From Arcuatula senhousia (taxonomy: Eukaryota; Mollusca; Bivalvia; Mytilida; Mytilidae): a stretch of DNA of 64,000 nucleotides. A model generated the notes under the pieces. That model searched no databases. It was not told the DNA's origin and saw only the letters and a program-made list of their open reading frames with translations. Below are positions 24,972 to 36,886 of this stretch, in pieces. A program made the position numbers and the translations under genes. The stretch lies in contig OZ020313.1 in assembly GCA_963971305.1 (NCBI GenBank), forward strand, positions 23,695,260 through 23,759,259, written 5' to 3'. How positions within the stretch are numbered: position 1 is the stretch's first letter; the number at the start of each line of letters is the position of its first letter.

Positions 24972-27900
24972 GTACATGTAAATATTTATGTATGTTAAGT
25001 GTACTGTACATGTACATATAATGTAAATTGTGATGCCAGACAGAGATAAAACATTCAACATATTTACATTGAAATCGCATTGTAAGTTTAAGATGAAGGC
25101 CTAGACACTAGGCAAGGGGGGAGGGGGACAACATCACAGAGATGGATGTCACAAAAAGGCAGGAAGCTGAGATTATGAGGGCTGGAAGGTGTGGGTACAA
25201 GATATGAAGACCCCTTTAGGCTTAAATAAGCTTATAGCCATTGTTCGTAAGGCCAAAAGAAATGTGTGTTTCCTCTTACATGTTTAAAAAAAATAGGAAG
25301 GTAGGTTAGTTTATACTTAAATTTTTTTTTACCTTGAGTAAATAAAGAGTAGAATGTTTAACAGTGCTAAAGCAAAAATGGCAATAAAAATATTAGGGTA
25401 GACGTGAAAAAATAGGAAGGGTTTGGTAACTGGAAATACACAATTATTATTTTTTTTTGGCCTGAAATAAGAACAATACAACATGTACAGAAAAAAGGTC
25501 AATGGTCATTCAAACTATTGAGGCAAACCTCCCTTTAGCTTAGGGTTCAATAGCAAGTAACTTAGAAATAAAACAAAAAGTTAAAACATACAGTCAAAAG
25601 ATATACATGTAGTATATAGAGACTAGTTGTATAAAAGAACATTTTTATTGGCCAGATTTTACATAGTTTTATCAGGAACTACTTATCACAGCCTCTTGAT
25701 GTTTGGCATTCCACATCAGCTTAGTCTCTCAATTTTAAATATGGGATTCAATATCAGATGTGTAGACCTATTTCTTCTTTCTTGATATTTGGCCACTTTT
25801 GACTTTGACAGTTTTGTGTATCTTAATCATGTTGTAAATGTAAATTTGCTCTTTCAGGACCAGAGATCAGAAGTTATTAGATACATGTGACATTGTTGTA
25901 GATGTGGGGGGAGTCTTTGACCCATCCAAACACAGATATGACCATCACCAGAGGTAAAATATGAATATACAGTTTACCAAGAAACCTTCCATGACTGAAC
26001 ACTTACATAGACATTCCCACTCATTTGGTGGTAAGGATTAACGTTTGTAAAATAAGGGGGTGATAAATCCTCAGGTATTCAAGCTTTTTTTTTTCTAAAA
26101 ATTTACTGCTACAGAATATGGGATACATGAATTGAAAAGTTAATGTTTATACTTCTGCTTCAAAGAACAGGTGTACTGGTTTACTTCTGTCTGTCGGTTT
26201 AACATGTTTAAAGGGATTTGAATTATATTTTGCACAGCTATTCAGGACAATGAAATACAGGTAAAGTTTGATTTCCAGCATGATCAGAAAAAAAGTTTTT
26301 AAGATAGGCCACTTTGAAAAATCAAATTTCATAAATTTTTAAATTGCCAACTGACAACTTGAAAACGCACCAAGGGATTTGAATGATATTTTGCACAGCT
26401 GATAAATACAATAAAATACAGGTCAAGTTTAATTTCAAGCATGATCTGAAGAACAGTTTTTGAGATTTGCCACTTTGAAAAATCAAACTTTATGAACTAT
26501 ATCATGGCAGGGTATCATTTAATGTCCCATTAGATGCCCTATTTTTTTAGATTTTTTTTTCTTTATCAATGTTATCTGAATACTGTTTAAAATCTTTTTA
26601 CAGAACTTTTAATGAAAGTATGAGTTCACTCCAACCTTCAAAGAAATGGACAACAAAGCTGAGCAGTGCTGGGCTTGTATACTGTCATTTTGGTCGGGAT
26701 ATTGTCGCTGGCATTCTAGAAAAAGACATGCAGGATTCAATAACAGAAACAATCTATGATAAAGTTTACGAACATTTTATAGAAGAGATTGATGCCATAG
26801 ATAATGGTATAAACCAGTATGATGGTGAACCTAGGTATTGTATTTACCATAAAAGTTGTTTTTTTCGCGGGAGCTAAATTTCGCGGATTTCTAAAAAATT
26901 GGAAGGCCTTTTTTCGCGGAGTTCAATTTTAGCAATTTCCCACAAAAAAGTATATATACTGTACATATACTATTTAGGAAATTTTATTTTCGCGGGACTA
27001 TATTTTCGGGAGTTGCAAACTATCGCGAAAAAAAGTAGGGTGATTGAATTTTACTTTGCACAAGTTTTAAATTCGCGCTGTAATGTTATTGTCCATAGAC
27101 TACAATAGCAGACAAATATATTCCCACTGTTTAATTTTTCCGCTAGCAATGTCAACGTGAAAATAGCGAAAATAAAACTGCTGCGAAAATTTCATGGTTT
27201 ACAGTATTTGTGGGTACCAATTATCCTGGTTTGACAAAAAAGTATCAGTTCGTGGCTTCTTAAATTTGTGGTTCTCAAGTCCTCAGGATATTAATCAATG
27301 TTAAATTTCCTTTACGTTGGGTATTAAATTTTGTTGGTTAAGCCCACCCATGAAAACCACGAAAATTGATACCCCATGAATAATAATGGAACCACAGTAT
27401 TAAGACATGCTTTTAGTTAATGTTGGGGATATTTATGTAGAATTTATCCTGTCTTTAATTTTGTCTTGTACCTTTATTTACATACATTTTGTACCTTTAA
27501 AAGTTGAAGTCCTATTTTAAAACTGTATCTTAGGATTTATTGAAATTGAACATAAATAAGAATCACATCATTTAATTATGCAGACATGTTAACTCTCCTG
27601 TTTTCACCGAGAGACTCCCGGTTTCAAGGCTGAATCTCCCGCCTAGCAATTTATGCCTAAAATCTCATGGCTACCGTTTTTCTATAAAAAAATATATTGT
27701 CAATAGAAAAGATACATGTTACAATTTTACTTTCCTCAGATCAATAACACAGGAACATGTATTAGTGATATTATTGTCACTTACTATTTTTTCTACACAA
27801 TTCAACATTTTGTTTGCATAAAAAACTTTTCCTCGATGTGACTTCAAATACACATACAGACAGTTTTTGGTTTCCTTCAGGTATTATAGTTTTCCCATGA

Positions 27901-30900
27901 ATAAAATTGACTGCCTTTAGGAGCTCTTTTATTCTTTAACAAGGGCATTTTACTTTTAAAATCTGAGTAGAAACAAGCCAGGAGGCATGATAGGAGAGGT
28001 CTCGTTCTACCTCCGGGAAAAAAAACATTTTGCCAAAAAATCGTAGAAATTTCAAATTCCTGAGGTTTATAGGTTAAATCCTGAATTCCTGGTAAATTGA
28101 TAAGCTTGTATTCGACATTCAAATCCATGGAGTCTCAGGTGGGAAAAATGTTGCTCACATGGGGCAGAACAAGAACAACCTGGGTAATGACGTAGTAATA
28201 TAATATGTTACCTACATGTAGGTTGTTCCAAATGTACACTTTTATTTGTTACAAAGATCATTAACCATACAGAACAGAGGTCACCCGCGTTCTGTTTTAT
28301 ATTTCAACCTGGGAAAAAATAATCTATTCAGGCTGCCTAGGAAGTGAATGTCAAACGTCCTAAGCCTTCGCTGTTGCCATGTTAAAGGTCCTACCAACCC
28401 TTAACCAGCAGTGTTAAATAAAGGATAACTGTGTTGACTCCTTTTTCAATTAATTTCAAAACAAGTTGTATTTGTAGGTACCAGATTACAACAACTTTGA
28501 GCAACCGAGTCAGAAATCTCAACCCAGCCTGGAATGAAGAAAATGCTGATGAAATGGTAAAATTTTGGCAAAACTTACCCAACTTAAAGACTGTACACAT
28601 AGTACATGTACACAACTGCTTGACTCTTTGTGCAACCATCTACTAGTCTATCTGTCATGCAAATGTTTTCTAATCTATAATAAAACTCAAAAGGTATAAA
28701 TCTATAAACATTGAAGACACAATTCTACAATGAAATTTAGCATTTGAATTTGAATTATTAAATTCTTTTTCAGAATTTTTTTTAAAGACAATGAGAGAGG
28801 TTCAGGCATGATATTGATCTTGTCATTGTTAACATTCTTATTTTCACGGGTATTTTTTCGCGATTTTACAATTTCACCCAAGTTCACTGGTACTTATTTT
28901 TGTGTTACCAGTTCAATATTCAATTCATTTCATAAAATTTATTCTTTTTGCCGGCATTAAATTTCATGAAAATTATCTGACCCAAAGTACATGAAAACAA
29001 TAACCTGTAAACTAAGTACATTTAACATGTTTAAAGTATCTTCATCTCTAATCTAATTCTTACATATTTTATTTTGTAGGTGTGTTTTCTGAAGGCTATG
29101 AGAGTAGTTGGAGATGAATTCATGGACAAAGTTCTCTATTACAAGAAAGGCTGGTTACCTGCCAGACAGCTGGTTCTGGATGCTGTCAAAAACAGACTAG
29201 AGGTTAAGATCATATATATTTATATTAAGGGGGTACAGAACACCTAAGGGATATTACTTTTAAATATCACTTGAATGTTTTAATCATCCACATTTATTCA
29301 AAGAAATCAAGCTTCTCAGTGATTAAAATAGGAAATGTTCAAGCTTCATCATGTTCAATGAAAATTTGGGCGAACTCGATTTGCGCCAAAAACAAATCTA
29401 ACTGCGCCACAATCAAATTGCGCCAGTACTCTAATTGCGCCACTTTCTTTGGACTACCCTAGGTAGAAACTGCGCCAATGAAAATATTGCTAACAACCGG
29501 TAAGCACAGGAAAGAAGACAAAGAAAAAAAAGTGACTTCCCTCCTGTTTTTTCCGGGCTTGGGACCGGCAGCATACAATTGTACATTGGCGAGTCAAAGT
29601 CATTTTATTAGTAAGCAATATAGGTAAAATCAACGAATCAGCAAGTCAATAAAACTCTGGTACAACTAGGGCCAAGGACTTAGCAAGTCAATAAAACTCT
29701 GGTAAAACTAGGGCCAAGGACGGTAGATTTCAATTAAAAGACTGAGTAGGCTGATATTTATAACTTAGAGCGCGCACATAGTCTTTCCTTGAGATTTCAC
29801 CTGCTGTGTATTTCTGATACCTCTCGATAACAAAAGATTCTCCACTGGAATCATGACGACTTCTTATAGCTTCAGTGTCGGTGCTTCTGATTTTGATGTA
29901 TGTATGTTGTGACCTGTAACTTTTTTATTGTATCTAAAAATACAAACATTGACGGATGGGAGGAATAAAATTGTTCATTGTAATGGCAATGAAAAGCTTC
30001 AGGCTCATTGTTTGTGCGTCTAGCAATTAATGGAGTCTCAGCCCAAACAGACGGTGGATACATTGCATTGTAATCAATGTAATAAGACAGCACAAAGTCA
30101 GCAAACTTTTCAACTCTAGCGTCGGAAGGCATGTCGGGCATTAAATCTTCAGCAAAGCAGTCGGAAATTTCCTCTGGTGCAAGAAAAGCCAACCCAAAAA
30201 AGTACTGCAGCCACTTGCTGGTGTCACAGTCTTTTTGTTGTATTCTTTAGAAAGTCCACTGCTTTGAATATTTCTCCACAAGGATTGACCGAGATGAAAC
30301 CTACAAGCTTTGATAATAACTCCAGGAAACATGTCCCTCACAGTAATATGCATACGATCTTCAAAATCTAAATGAATAACGCTAATATTTAGAGTTAAAC
30401 TTAATCTCTCACAACCTTCTATTATCATTGAAAACATTCGTTTGTAACATATCTCAGATTTAAAATACAAATATGCATACAGGTAAGGGTGGCACTATTA
30501 GATTCTGTTTACTGGCGTAGTTAGAGTATTGGCGGAATTTATTTGTTGCACAGTTTCTATCTTTGAAAATACCCAATTGGCGCAAATTGATTCCGGCCGA
30601 AAATTTTACCAACAGACCTGTGGATGATTTTCTCAAGATTTTGCAATTGAATTCATGTAATCAAACATGTCAGAGTACATATTTTTGCAAATTTTCAGGA
30701 AAATTAAACAACACAATTTTATTTTAGCCAAAGTGTTGGGTACCACCTTAAATGAAAAAAAAAAGGTGTATCAAAAGATGAAGAAGCTATCTTTCTATTC
30801 ATTTGTTAATTTAGTTGTTTTCTATAATCAACTTGAAGAAATGTTATGCCTGTCAGATTTTATAAAGGGAGATTATTTGACTTGTAACTTAGTCTGAAAT

Positions 30901-33900
30901 GGAATCGGAAGAAATTCTCTGTCATCTTGCTTTATTGATAGATTGTTTATAAAACATTTGTAGAAAAATAATTAGTTAAAATTTCTAATTGTAAAATAGT
31001 GTTTAGTTTAAACATATTTATTTATCCTGGATTGGGAAACAAGCTTAATGCTTATGTAAATCCCTCTCCAGCTAGCAGTTTGCTAGTGTGGCCTTTGCAG
31101 TGGCCCCCATTGAGCCTACTCTTATCGAACTCTATAAAGGGGTCTTTAACGTGCATGGGGTATTGCTCTCCACATACACGGGACAACCTTTTTTTGTCCC
31201 TTCAGAAAGACTAGCATCGTTCCTTGAAACCATCCTCGCAAATGGTGTCAAGAGAGAGTCGGAAAATTGGTTCATGAAATTTTCACCCCGGACGAGGATC
31301 GAAACACGAACCTTGGTGTTAGTAGCCCGACGCGTTAACCACTACACCACCGGCTCTCATAGTGTTTAAGGGGGTACAGAACAACTAAGGTAGATACCAC
31401 TTAAAAATCATTTGAACATTTTAGGTAAATTACATTTCATTAAAGAAATCAAGCTTCCAAGTGATCAAAAAGGGAAATATTGAAACTACATAAATGTTCA
31501 ACAAAAATTTTCCCGAGAAACCTATGGTTTGAATTTCTTTAGATTTTGAAACTGAATTTATTTATTCATAGTGAATATTTTTGCAAATTTTCAGGAAAAT
31601 TAAGCAACACAATTTTATTTTAGTTTAAGTGTTGGGTACCTCCTTAAAGGAAACAAAATCGAGAAGCTTACTATATTTATCTATATCTTTATTTCCTAAA
31701 TAGGCTATACAAAGGTACAGAGGACTGGATAAATAAACTATGCATGCAAAGATATTAAAAATAAAGAAAGAATGTGTCCATGGGACACGAATGCCACCAC
31801 TGGTCTCAAATAAAAAGTTGAAGTCTGACAGGTCTGAAAGTTGCTTAGGACACATAGTTTATAATACTAAACCATCCTATCAAGTTTCAAATCATTCCCA
31901 TGTATGATTTCTGAGAAAAGCTTGACGGAAATTTTCATGTCGATTTTGGTATCGATTCAGCCCCAAACAGGATGTAGATGTCCGACAGGTCTAAAATTAG
32001 CTTAGGACGTAAAGTTTGTCATACTGAACCATCCTCCCAAGTTTCAGGTCATTCCCATTTACGGTTTCTGAGAAAAGCTTGACAGAAATTTGTACGGACG
32101 GACATGAGTTAATTTTAATGCCCCCCCCGACATGTCGTCGCGGGGGCATAAAAAATGTACAACAAAATCTGAGAATAGAAAAAAAAAACAGTCGGGTGAT
32201 AATGTGTTAATTTACACTGAGAGAATCTTTTCACAGAAAAATTTTCAAGTCTACATTTGATAATTGTTAAATAAAGATACCTGCAATAAACATTGATAAA
32301 GAGGACTTAAGTTCAAATGTTTTGAATGAAACAAAATCACTAGATTCCTTTTTAGCTCACCTGGACCGAAGGTCCATGTGAGCTATTGCCATCACTTGGC
32401 GTCCGTCGTCGTCCGTCGTCCGTCGTCAGTCGTCCGTCGTCCGTCGTCGTTAACATTTTTCAAACGTTAACTCCTCTAACACCATAAGTCCAATGGCTTT
32501 TAAATTTGGCACAGTTGTTATTTAGCATAGGTAGTATAAAACTAGCGTGGGGATTTTTGATTCGTTGAAAAACATGGCCGCCATGGCTAAAAATAGAACA
32601 TAGGGGTAAATTGCAGTTTTTTGCAAATAACTCAAAAACGGTCACAGATATCAAAATTCTGGCATAGGGTAAAAGTGATCAGCACCTCAAGATCTACCTG
32701 CCCAGAAATTTTCAAGAAGATCCAACAACCGATGTAGGAGTTATTGCCCTTTTTCTGGATTTTTTCAAAATTTTGCACTTATTTAGCCCTATATCTTGAA
32801 AACTATACAAGATATTTTAAAAAATTCAAATTGCATATGATTAAGCACATCAAGATCTACATTTCATGTAATTAGGTCAAAGCTGTTGAACCATTTCTTT
32901 TAGGAGTTATGGCCCTTAAAGCGTCAAATTTTACCATTTTTCATTACTTTTACCCTGAATTTCAAAGATTAACTTGTCTGACACCATACATCCAACTTCA
33001 ACCAAACTTGGCACAGTTGTTTAATAGCATTAATGCTACAATTCTATCGTTCGGATTTTTGATTCATCAAAAAATATGGCCTCCATGGCTTAAAATAGAA
33101 CATAAGGGTCAAATTACATTTTTTGGCAAATAACTCAAAAACGGTAACAGATATCAAAATTCTGATGGGAGACAAAAGTGATTAGCATCTCAAGATCTAC
33201 CTGCTCTGAAATTTTCAAGAAGATCCAACAAACGACATAGGAGTTATTGCCCTTTTTCTGGATTTTTTTCAAAATTTTTCACTTATTTAGCCCTATATCT
33301 TGAAAACTATACAAGATATTTCAAAAATTCAAATTGCATATGATCAAGCACATCAAGATCTACAATTCATGTAATTAGGTCAAAGCTGTAGAACCATTTC
33401 TTTTAGGAGTAATGGCCCTTAAAGCGTCAATATTTACCTTTGTTCATTACTTTTCCCCTGATTTGTCTGAAACGGTAAGACCAACTGCATCTTAACATGG
33501 CACACTGTTTGATAGCTTATATGCTACAACTCTGTCGTTCAGATTTTTGATTCGTAAAAAAACATGGCCACCATGGCTAAAAATAGAACATAGGGGCAAA
33601 TTTCATTTTTTTGCTAATAACTCAAAACTGGTTTCAGATATCAAAATTGTGCAAGCATCAAAAGTGATCAGCATATTAAGATCTACCTGTCCTGAAATTT
33701 CGGAAAAGATCTGACTGCTGATGTGGACGTTATTGTTCTTTTTACTAATTTTTGCCAAATTTGCACTTATTAAGCCCAATATCTTGAAAACTAACCAAGA
33801 TATTTCATAAATTTAAATCGCATATGGTTAAGCACAATAATATCTACAAATATATGTATTTGTGTAGTTCAGGTGAGCGATTCAGGCTCTTGGGAGCCTC

Positions 33901-35023
33901 TTGTTTTAACTGTAGGCTGATCCCTCCAAAGAAATCCTGCTATTTAAAGATGGTGGCTGTCCATGGCGGGACCACTTGTTTGATATCGAGGAGGAACTTA
34001 AGGTTTCTCCTCCTATCAAATTCGTCTTGTATCCAGACAGTAATGGAAACTGGAGAGTTCAATGTGTTCCAGCTAGATTAGGATCTTTTGAAAATAGGTA
34101 GGTGTTGGCCTAGCATCAGCTATATAAGTTGCCATTCGGTGTAACCATTTTAGACAGCAAACAATTTCTGATTTAGCTTCTTAAACATATTATCCACTCC
34201 ATCCTCTTGCTAACTTGTTTTGTTGGAATTGTTTGTGGGGGACTAGAGATATGATGTAACTTCTCCCCAACTTGCTTGCATACATGTGACGGATCTGTGA
34301 TGACAAAGCTGGAGATTAGGATTTTTTAGGCTGGAGATTTGACAAAAAGGTTTTCAAGGCTCATTAAAATGTATTTCATCGTCAATTGAGGGCACTAAAA
34401 TATTGTCATGTCTTGAAAAAGCGGGAGATTACACAAAAAGTTAGGAGGTTTTGAATCCAGGCCGGAGAATCACATGCATGTGCTTGAAGGAAGTATATGT
34501 AGATGTGCATTAAGAAATTTCATTCTCATACATTATACTATTCAGGGGAGATAATTTGACTCATTTTTCCAGTATTTGATAAGAGTTTGAAATGGAGAGA
34601 AGAGTGAAATGTCAAAATATAATATGGAACACATAATAAAAGCTACATTAAAGGGGTGCTTCATCATCATCAAAATTGTATCTATGTATGCAAGCCAAGG
34701 ACACACATATGCACAAATTAAGTTACATTTTCTGTCAATTTCACATGAATCAGTTAATTTGGCCAGCAAATTAAAAAATATATTGTGATGTTATACATTT
34801 CAGTACAACTTATCCATACTTTTCTAATTATTTTGAATTCTTTTCTAACTTCAGACTTTCCTTAAAGAAAGAATGGCAGGGATTAAGAGATGAGGAACTA
34901 TCTAAAGTCAGTGGTATACCAGACTGTGTATTTGTTCACGCATCAGGCTTCATCGGCGGAAATAAAACCTTCGAAGGTGCTATGGAAATGGCTAAACAGA
35001 CACTGAAGTCTGGTGATACTTAA
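24832..35023 (+). CDS. MYG1: MYG1 exonuclease gene, seven coding exons, spliced 340 codons with stop
   Basis: Joining the exons listed below gives a 339-residue protein collinear with animal MYG1 (UPF0160), a DHH-superfamily 3'-5' RNA exonuclease acting in nucleus and mitochondria; human MYG1 is 376 residues. Visible motifs in order: [12 protein letters not shown] near residues 16-27; DIVVDVGG near 58-65; the metal-binding DHHQR near 75-79; [52 protein letters not shown]; and the C-terminal [18 protein letters not shown]. All introns are GT-AG and phases match throughout. The first codon is uncertain: ATGs at 24721, 24832 and 24871 are all in frame. A poly(A) signal follows at 35409. Function is from family knowledge; the gene model is seen directly. 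Confidence 0.93.
25651..25815 (+). repeat. Diverged GGCCGGATTT-family unit in MYG1 intron 1
   Basis: TTGGCCAGATTTTACATAG, then ATCACAGCCTCTTGATGTTT and a shortened core, ending about 40 bp before exon 2. One decayed unit of the family at 23801. Confidence 0.55.
25858..25953 (+). CDS. MYG1: MYG1 exon 2
   Basis: Acceptor CTCTTTCAG, donor AG/GTAAAA. Encodes the [20 protein letters not shown] segment with the DHH metal ligands. Confidence 0.92.
26604..26834 (+). CDS. MYG1: MYG1 exon 3
   Basis: Acceptor TTTTTACAG, donor CTAG/GTATTG. Encodes [20 protein letters not shown] through [17 protein letters not shown]. Confidence 0.93.
26837..27205. mobile_element. TTCGCGG-rich foldback MITE in MYG1 intron 3
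   Basis: Several TTTTCGCGG/CCGCGAAAA words in both orientations. The ends are partly complementary (TATTGTATTTACCATAAAA and TTTCATGGTTTACAGTA). It starts within a few bases of the exon 3 donor. Confidence 0.5.
27206..27401. mobile_element. MITE with CAATTTTCGTGG / TACTGTGGTT end
   Basis: The right end, read on the minus strand, is TACTGTGGTTCCATTATTAT followed by CATGGGGTATCAATTTTCG. The same terminus occurs at 40898 just after SLC5 exon 1. The left end GTGGGTACCAATT is a weak inverted match. Confidence 0.5.
27402..28477. other. Rest of MYG1 intron 3
   Basis: AT-rich intronic sequence without recognisable genes. A minus-strand frame at 27877-28128 has no family resemblance. Confidence 0.5.
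28478..28556 (+). CDS. MYG1: MYG1 exon 4
   Basis: Acceptor TATTTGTAG, donor ATG/GTAAAA. Encodes [20 protein letters not shown] and the following acidic stretch. 79 nt, keeping the phase. Confidence 0.92.
29080..29202 (+). CDS. MYG1: MYG1 exon 5
   Basis: Acceptor ATTTTGTAG, donor GAG/GTTAAG. 41 codons including [20 protein letters not shown] and WLPARQLV. Confidence 0.92.
29368..30598 (-). mobile_element. Mutator-like element (MULE), 1231 bp, degenerate
   Basis: Flanked by the 8-bp direct repeat GAAAATTT (29360-29367 and 30599-30606). The ends GGGCGAACTCGATTTGCGCC and, on the other strand, GGCCGGAATCAATTTGCGCC agree at 16 of 20 positions. It encodes a broken MULE transposase on the minus strand. 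It interrupts the MITE at 29229, whose intact sister copy lacks it. Confidence 0.8.
29872..30470 (-). pseudogene. MULE transposase fragment, frameshifted
   Basis: Two overlapping minus-strand frames (30470-30141 and 30192-29872) carry successive parts of a MULE-type transposase. The first has [20 protein letters not shown] then [20 protein letters not shown], the DDE-fold D-F-E...C-x-F-H-x-x-Q region. The second has [20 protein letters not shown] then W, followed by [13 protein letters not shown] and [10 protein letters not shown] frameshift near 30150-30190 separates them. The N-terminal part with the first catalytic Asp and any FLYWCH/zinc domain are absent. Confidence 0.8.
31006..31358 (-). 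mobile_element. tRNA-derived SINE
   Basis: On the minus strand the head (31358-31284) reads GAGAGCCGGTGGTGTAGTGG then TTAACGCG, with an A-box-like TGGTGTAGTGG and a B-box-like GTTTCGATCC, as in pol III tRNA-derived SINEs. A conserved-looking body with CATGCACGTTAAAGACCC follows (about 31170-31140). The 10-bp direct repeat ATAGTGTTTA (30996-31005 and 31359-31368) flanks it. Family name not assigned. Confidence 0.75.
31370..31643. mobile_element. TTAA-flanked MITE (piggyBac-like), copy 2
   Basis: TTAA at 31366-31369 and 31644-31647. Ends GGGGGTACAGAACAA and GTGTTGGGTACCTCC. Intact version of 29229-30747. Its left TTAA overlaps the target duplication of the neighbouring SINE. Confidence 0.65.
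31760..32152 (+). mobile_element. Element with two ~155-bp units and a GCCCCC/GGGGGC 3' hairpin
   Basis: Two related units (about 31810-31930 and 31965-32100) share GACAGGTCTAAAATTAGCTT and TTTCTGAGAAAAGCTTGAC. It ends AATGCCCCCCCCGACATGTC then GTCGCGGGGGCAT, a strong hairpin near the terminus. The left border is not clear. Confidence 0.5.
32354..33905 (+). mobile_element. AGCTCACC-family element ending 10 bp before MYG1 exon 6
   Basis: Family 5' hairpin (AGCTCACCTGGACCGAAGG...CATGTGAGCT), CGTCGTC microsatellite and three internal units of about 480 bp (GTCTGACACCATA near 32970; AAAAACATGGCCGCCATGG near 32570 and 33560). 3' end GGTGAGCGATTCAGGCTC then TTGGGAGCC, TCTTGTT. Only TTAACTGTAG separates it from exon 6. 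Confidence 0.82.
33916..34097 (+). CDS. MYG1: MYG1 exon 6
   Basis: Acceptor TTAACTGTAG, donor AATAG/GTAGGT. Encodes [20 protein letters not shown] onward to [18 protein letters not shown]. The pyrimidine tract upstream is the terminal CCTCTTGTT of the adjacent transposon. Confidence 0.93.
34098..34854. other. MYG1 intron 6
   Basis: Ordinary AT-rich intron. I see no repeat ends or coding frame of note. Confidence 0.5.
34855..35023 (+). CDS. MYG1: MYG1 exon 7 (C-terminus)
   Basis: Acceptor CTAACTTCAG. Encodes [20 protein letters not shown] then [20 protein letters not shown] and a short tail. Stop TAA at 35021-35023. Confidence 0.93.
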
Positions 35024-35408
35024 TTTCATGGTGGGAAATTAAGAATTGAAGGCTAGTAGGAAATGGATCTAGACACTGGAGTCTTTTGGTAGCCATGTTA
35101 ATGCTACAAACGGCAAGGAAGATTCAGCCTTTGTTATCAGTGTTGTACTTTATACTTGCTTCCAGTCAGAATATCTGATAGAAATTTTACCAGAATTCAG
35201 ACCTTGCCATTGTGTTATATGATTCTTTTCAGGTCAGTTGAGAACTTTATTTTTCGTCAAAGCAGGTTAAGCTGTGACTGTGTTTCTTAATAGTTAATTG
35301 TAAAAAATGAGTTGTAAAATTTAACATCTATTTTATACATTTCTGTTTAAATCTAGAAGGTTTTTGAACCAGTTAATTACATATTTAAAAATCATGGTAA
35401 CAACAATT

Positions 35409-35414
35409 AATAAA
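35409..35414 (+). promoter_or_regulatory. Candidate poly(A) signal of MYG1
   Basis: AATAAA about 385 bp past the stop codon, with a TG/T-rich stretch downstream. The first good candidate in the 3' flank. Confidence 0.5.
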
Positions 35415-35550
35415 TACATTTTGAATATTTAATCTTATTTTGCCTTTATACTTGTCCCCCTCTTTTTGCCAAATTGGGGGAGTGTAGAATAAGAGTTTCC
35501 ATTTACTTGTTCGATACAAGTGTCAAATGAACTACATGTAATAGTAAAGC

Positions 35551-35945
35551 GCATTTAGCTTTAAGTTATTATCTCCCTTTGCTGTTCTTTTTACAAATAG
35601 ATCTATATTTGTTTCATTTTTGATCAGTGCAAGATTAAAATTCTCTGGACTTTAAGCCAACATACATGTACCTGAAGGAAGAGACATCTTCATGGCAAAG
35701 TTTAACCATAGACTTTGGAAAATCTAATTGCATTGGACTATAATACCAAAAACCAATTTTCACAAAAATTATTTCCACAGTTAGTAGAATTGGAAAAATA
35801 TGATTGCATAATGATAATGAGCACCTTCGAAAAAAGAAGAAGATATACATGTATAATTTCATGATGCACATGGAAAATCAAAATGATAATGTTTTGTAAA
35901 AAAATGTAAAGGGAGATTATATGCAAACATAGCAAAGCTTTATAC
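35551..35945. mobile_element. Foldback MITE (CTCCCTTTGCTG ends), unsplit copy
   Basis: Left TAGCTTTAAGTTATTATCTC then CCTTTGCTG; right AAATGTAAAGGGAGATTATA then AAAGCTTTA. Aligns to the left part of 14774-18655 and so marks where the LINE entered that copy. Confidence 0.7.
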
Positions 35946-36043
35946 ACATTCTGTCAGATGTCTCATGAATCAAAATATGATGGAGAAAAAATCTGTACAT
36001 ACACAGAAAAATGTGAAAGACCTAGATAATGACACACATTATT

Positions 36044-36886
36044 AGCTCACCTGGACCGAAGGTCCATGTGAGCTATTGCCATCACTTGGCGTCCGTCGTC
36101 GTCGTCCGTCGTCGTCGTTGTTAACTTTTCATTGAAAATCTTCTCCTCCGAAACAACTGAAGGGATTGCTTTGAAACTTTGCACACTTCATCTATGAAAT
36201 GTCCTCTACCAAGATTGCACAAATGGTGACCGCCGTCCAAACAACATGGCCGCCGTTACTAAAAATAGACTAGGGGGGTCAGACTACTGTTTTTGGCTTG
36301 TAAATCAAAAAGTATAATGCTTCAGCATCAAAAGCTCTACAAAAGTCTCCATTGAGTCGAAGTTGTCAGATGACCCCTTATAGGAGTTACGGCCCCTTAA
36401 AGGTGAAAAATAGCATTTTTTCATGTTTTTGGCCTATAGAATGAAATCTATTACAGGTAGAGAAAAGTTGTTGCTTGCTTAAATGTTCAGATCATTTAGC
36501 TCTACAAAAGTCTCCATAGGGTCGAAGTTGTCAGATGAACCCTTACAGGGGTTACAGCCCCTAAAACAACGTTTTCTCATATTTTTGGCCTATGGAATGA
36601 AAACAATAGCAGATAGAGAGAAGCCGTTGCTTGCTTAAATGTTCAGCTCATTAAGCTCTACAAAAGTCTTCATAGGGTCAAAGTTGTCAGATGACTCCTT
36701 ATAGGGGTTACGGCCCCCAAAATAACGTTTTTTCATGTTTTTTGCTTAGTGAATGAAAACTGTAGCAGATAGAGAGAAGCTGTTGCTTGCTTAAATGTTC
36801 AGCTCATTTAGCTCTAGAAAAGTGTTTAATTGTTTAGGGTTGACTCAGACCAGGTGAGCGATTCAGGCTCCTGGGAGCCTCTTGTT
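36044..36886 (+). mobile_element. AGCTCACC-family element with an exact empty site nearby
   Basis: Flanks read GATAATGACACACATTATT then element then ACATTGACGTTGAGCG. The uninterrupted paralogue at about 37770-37810 reads GACACACATTATTACATTGA. Insertion therefore added no target duplication beyond an ambiguous TT. Internal units are the ~160-bp GTCAGATGACCCCTT type. Confidence 0.85.

Larger units (their letters stand above)
29229..30747. mobile_element. TTAA-flanked MITE (piggyBac-like), copy 1, split by a Mutator-like element
   Basis: TTAA at 29225-29228 and 30748-30751. The ends GGGGGTACAGAACAC and GTGTTGGGTACCACC are imperfect inverted repeats. Without the 1.2-kb insertion it is about 280 bp and aligns with copy 2 at 31370-31643. 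TTAA target and G/C-triplet ends fit piggyBac; this is inference. Confidence 0.65.

Noticed and set aside
31284..31358. Functional tRNA on the minus strand
   Set aside because: A and B boxes are present but the cloverleaf is incomplete and it continues into a SINE body with target duplications.
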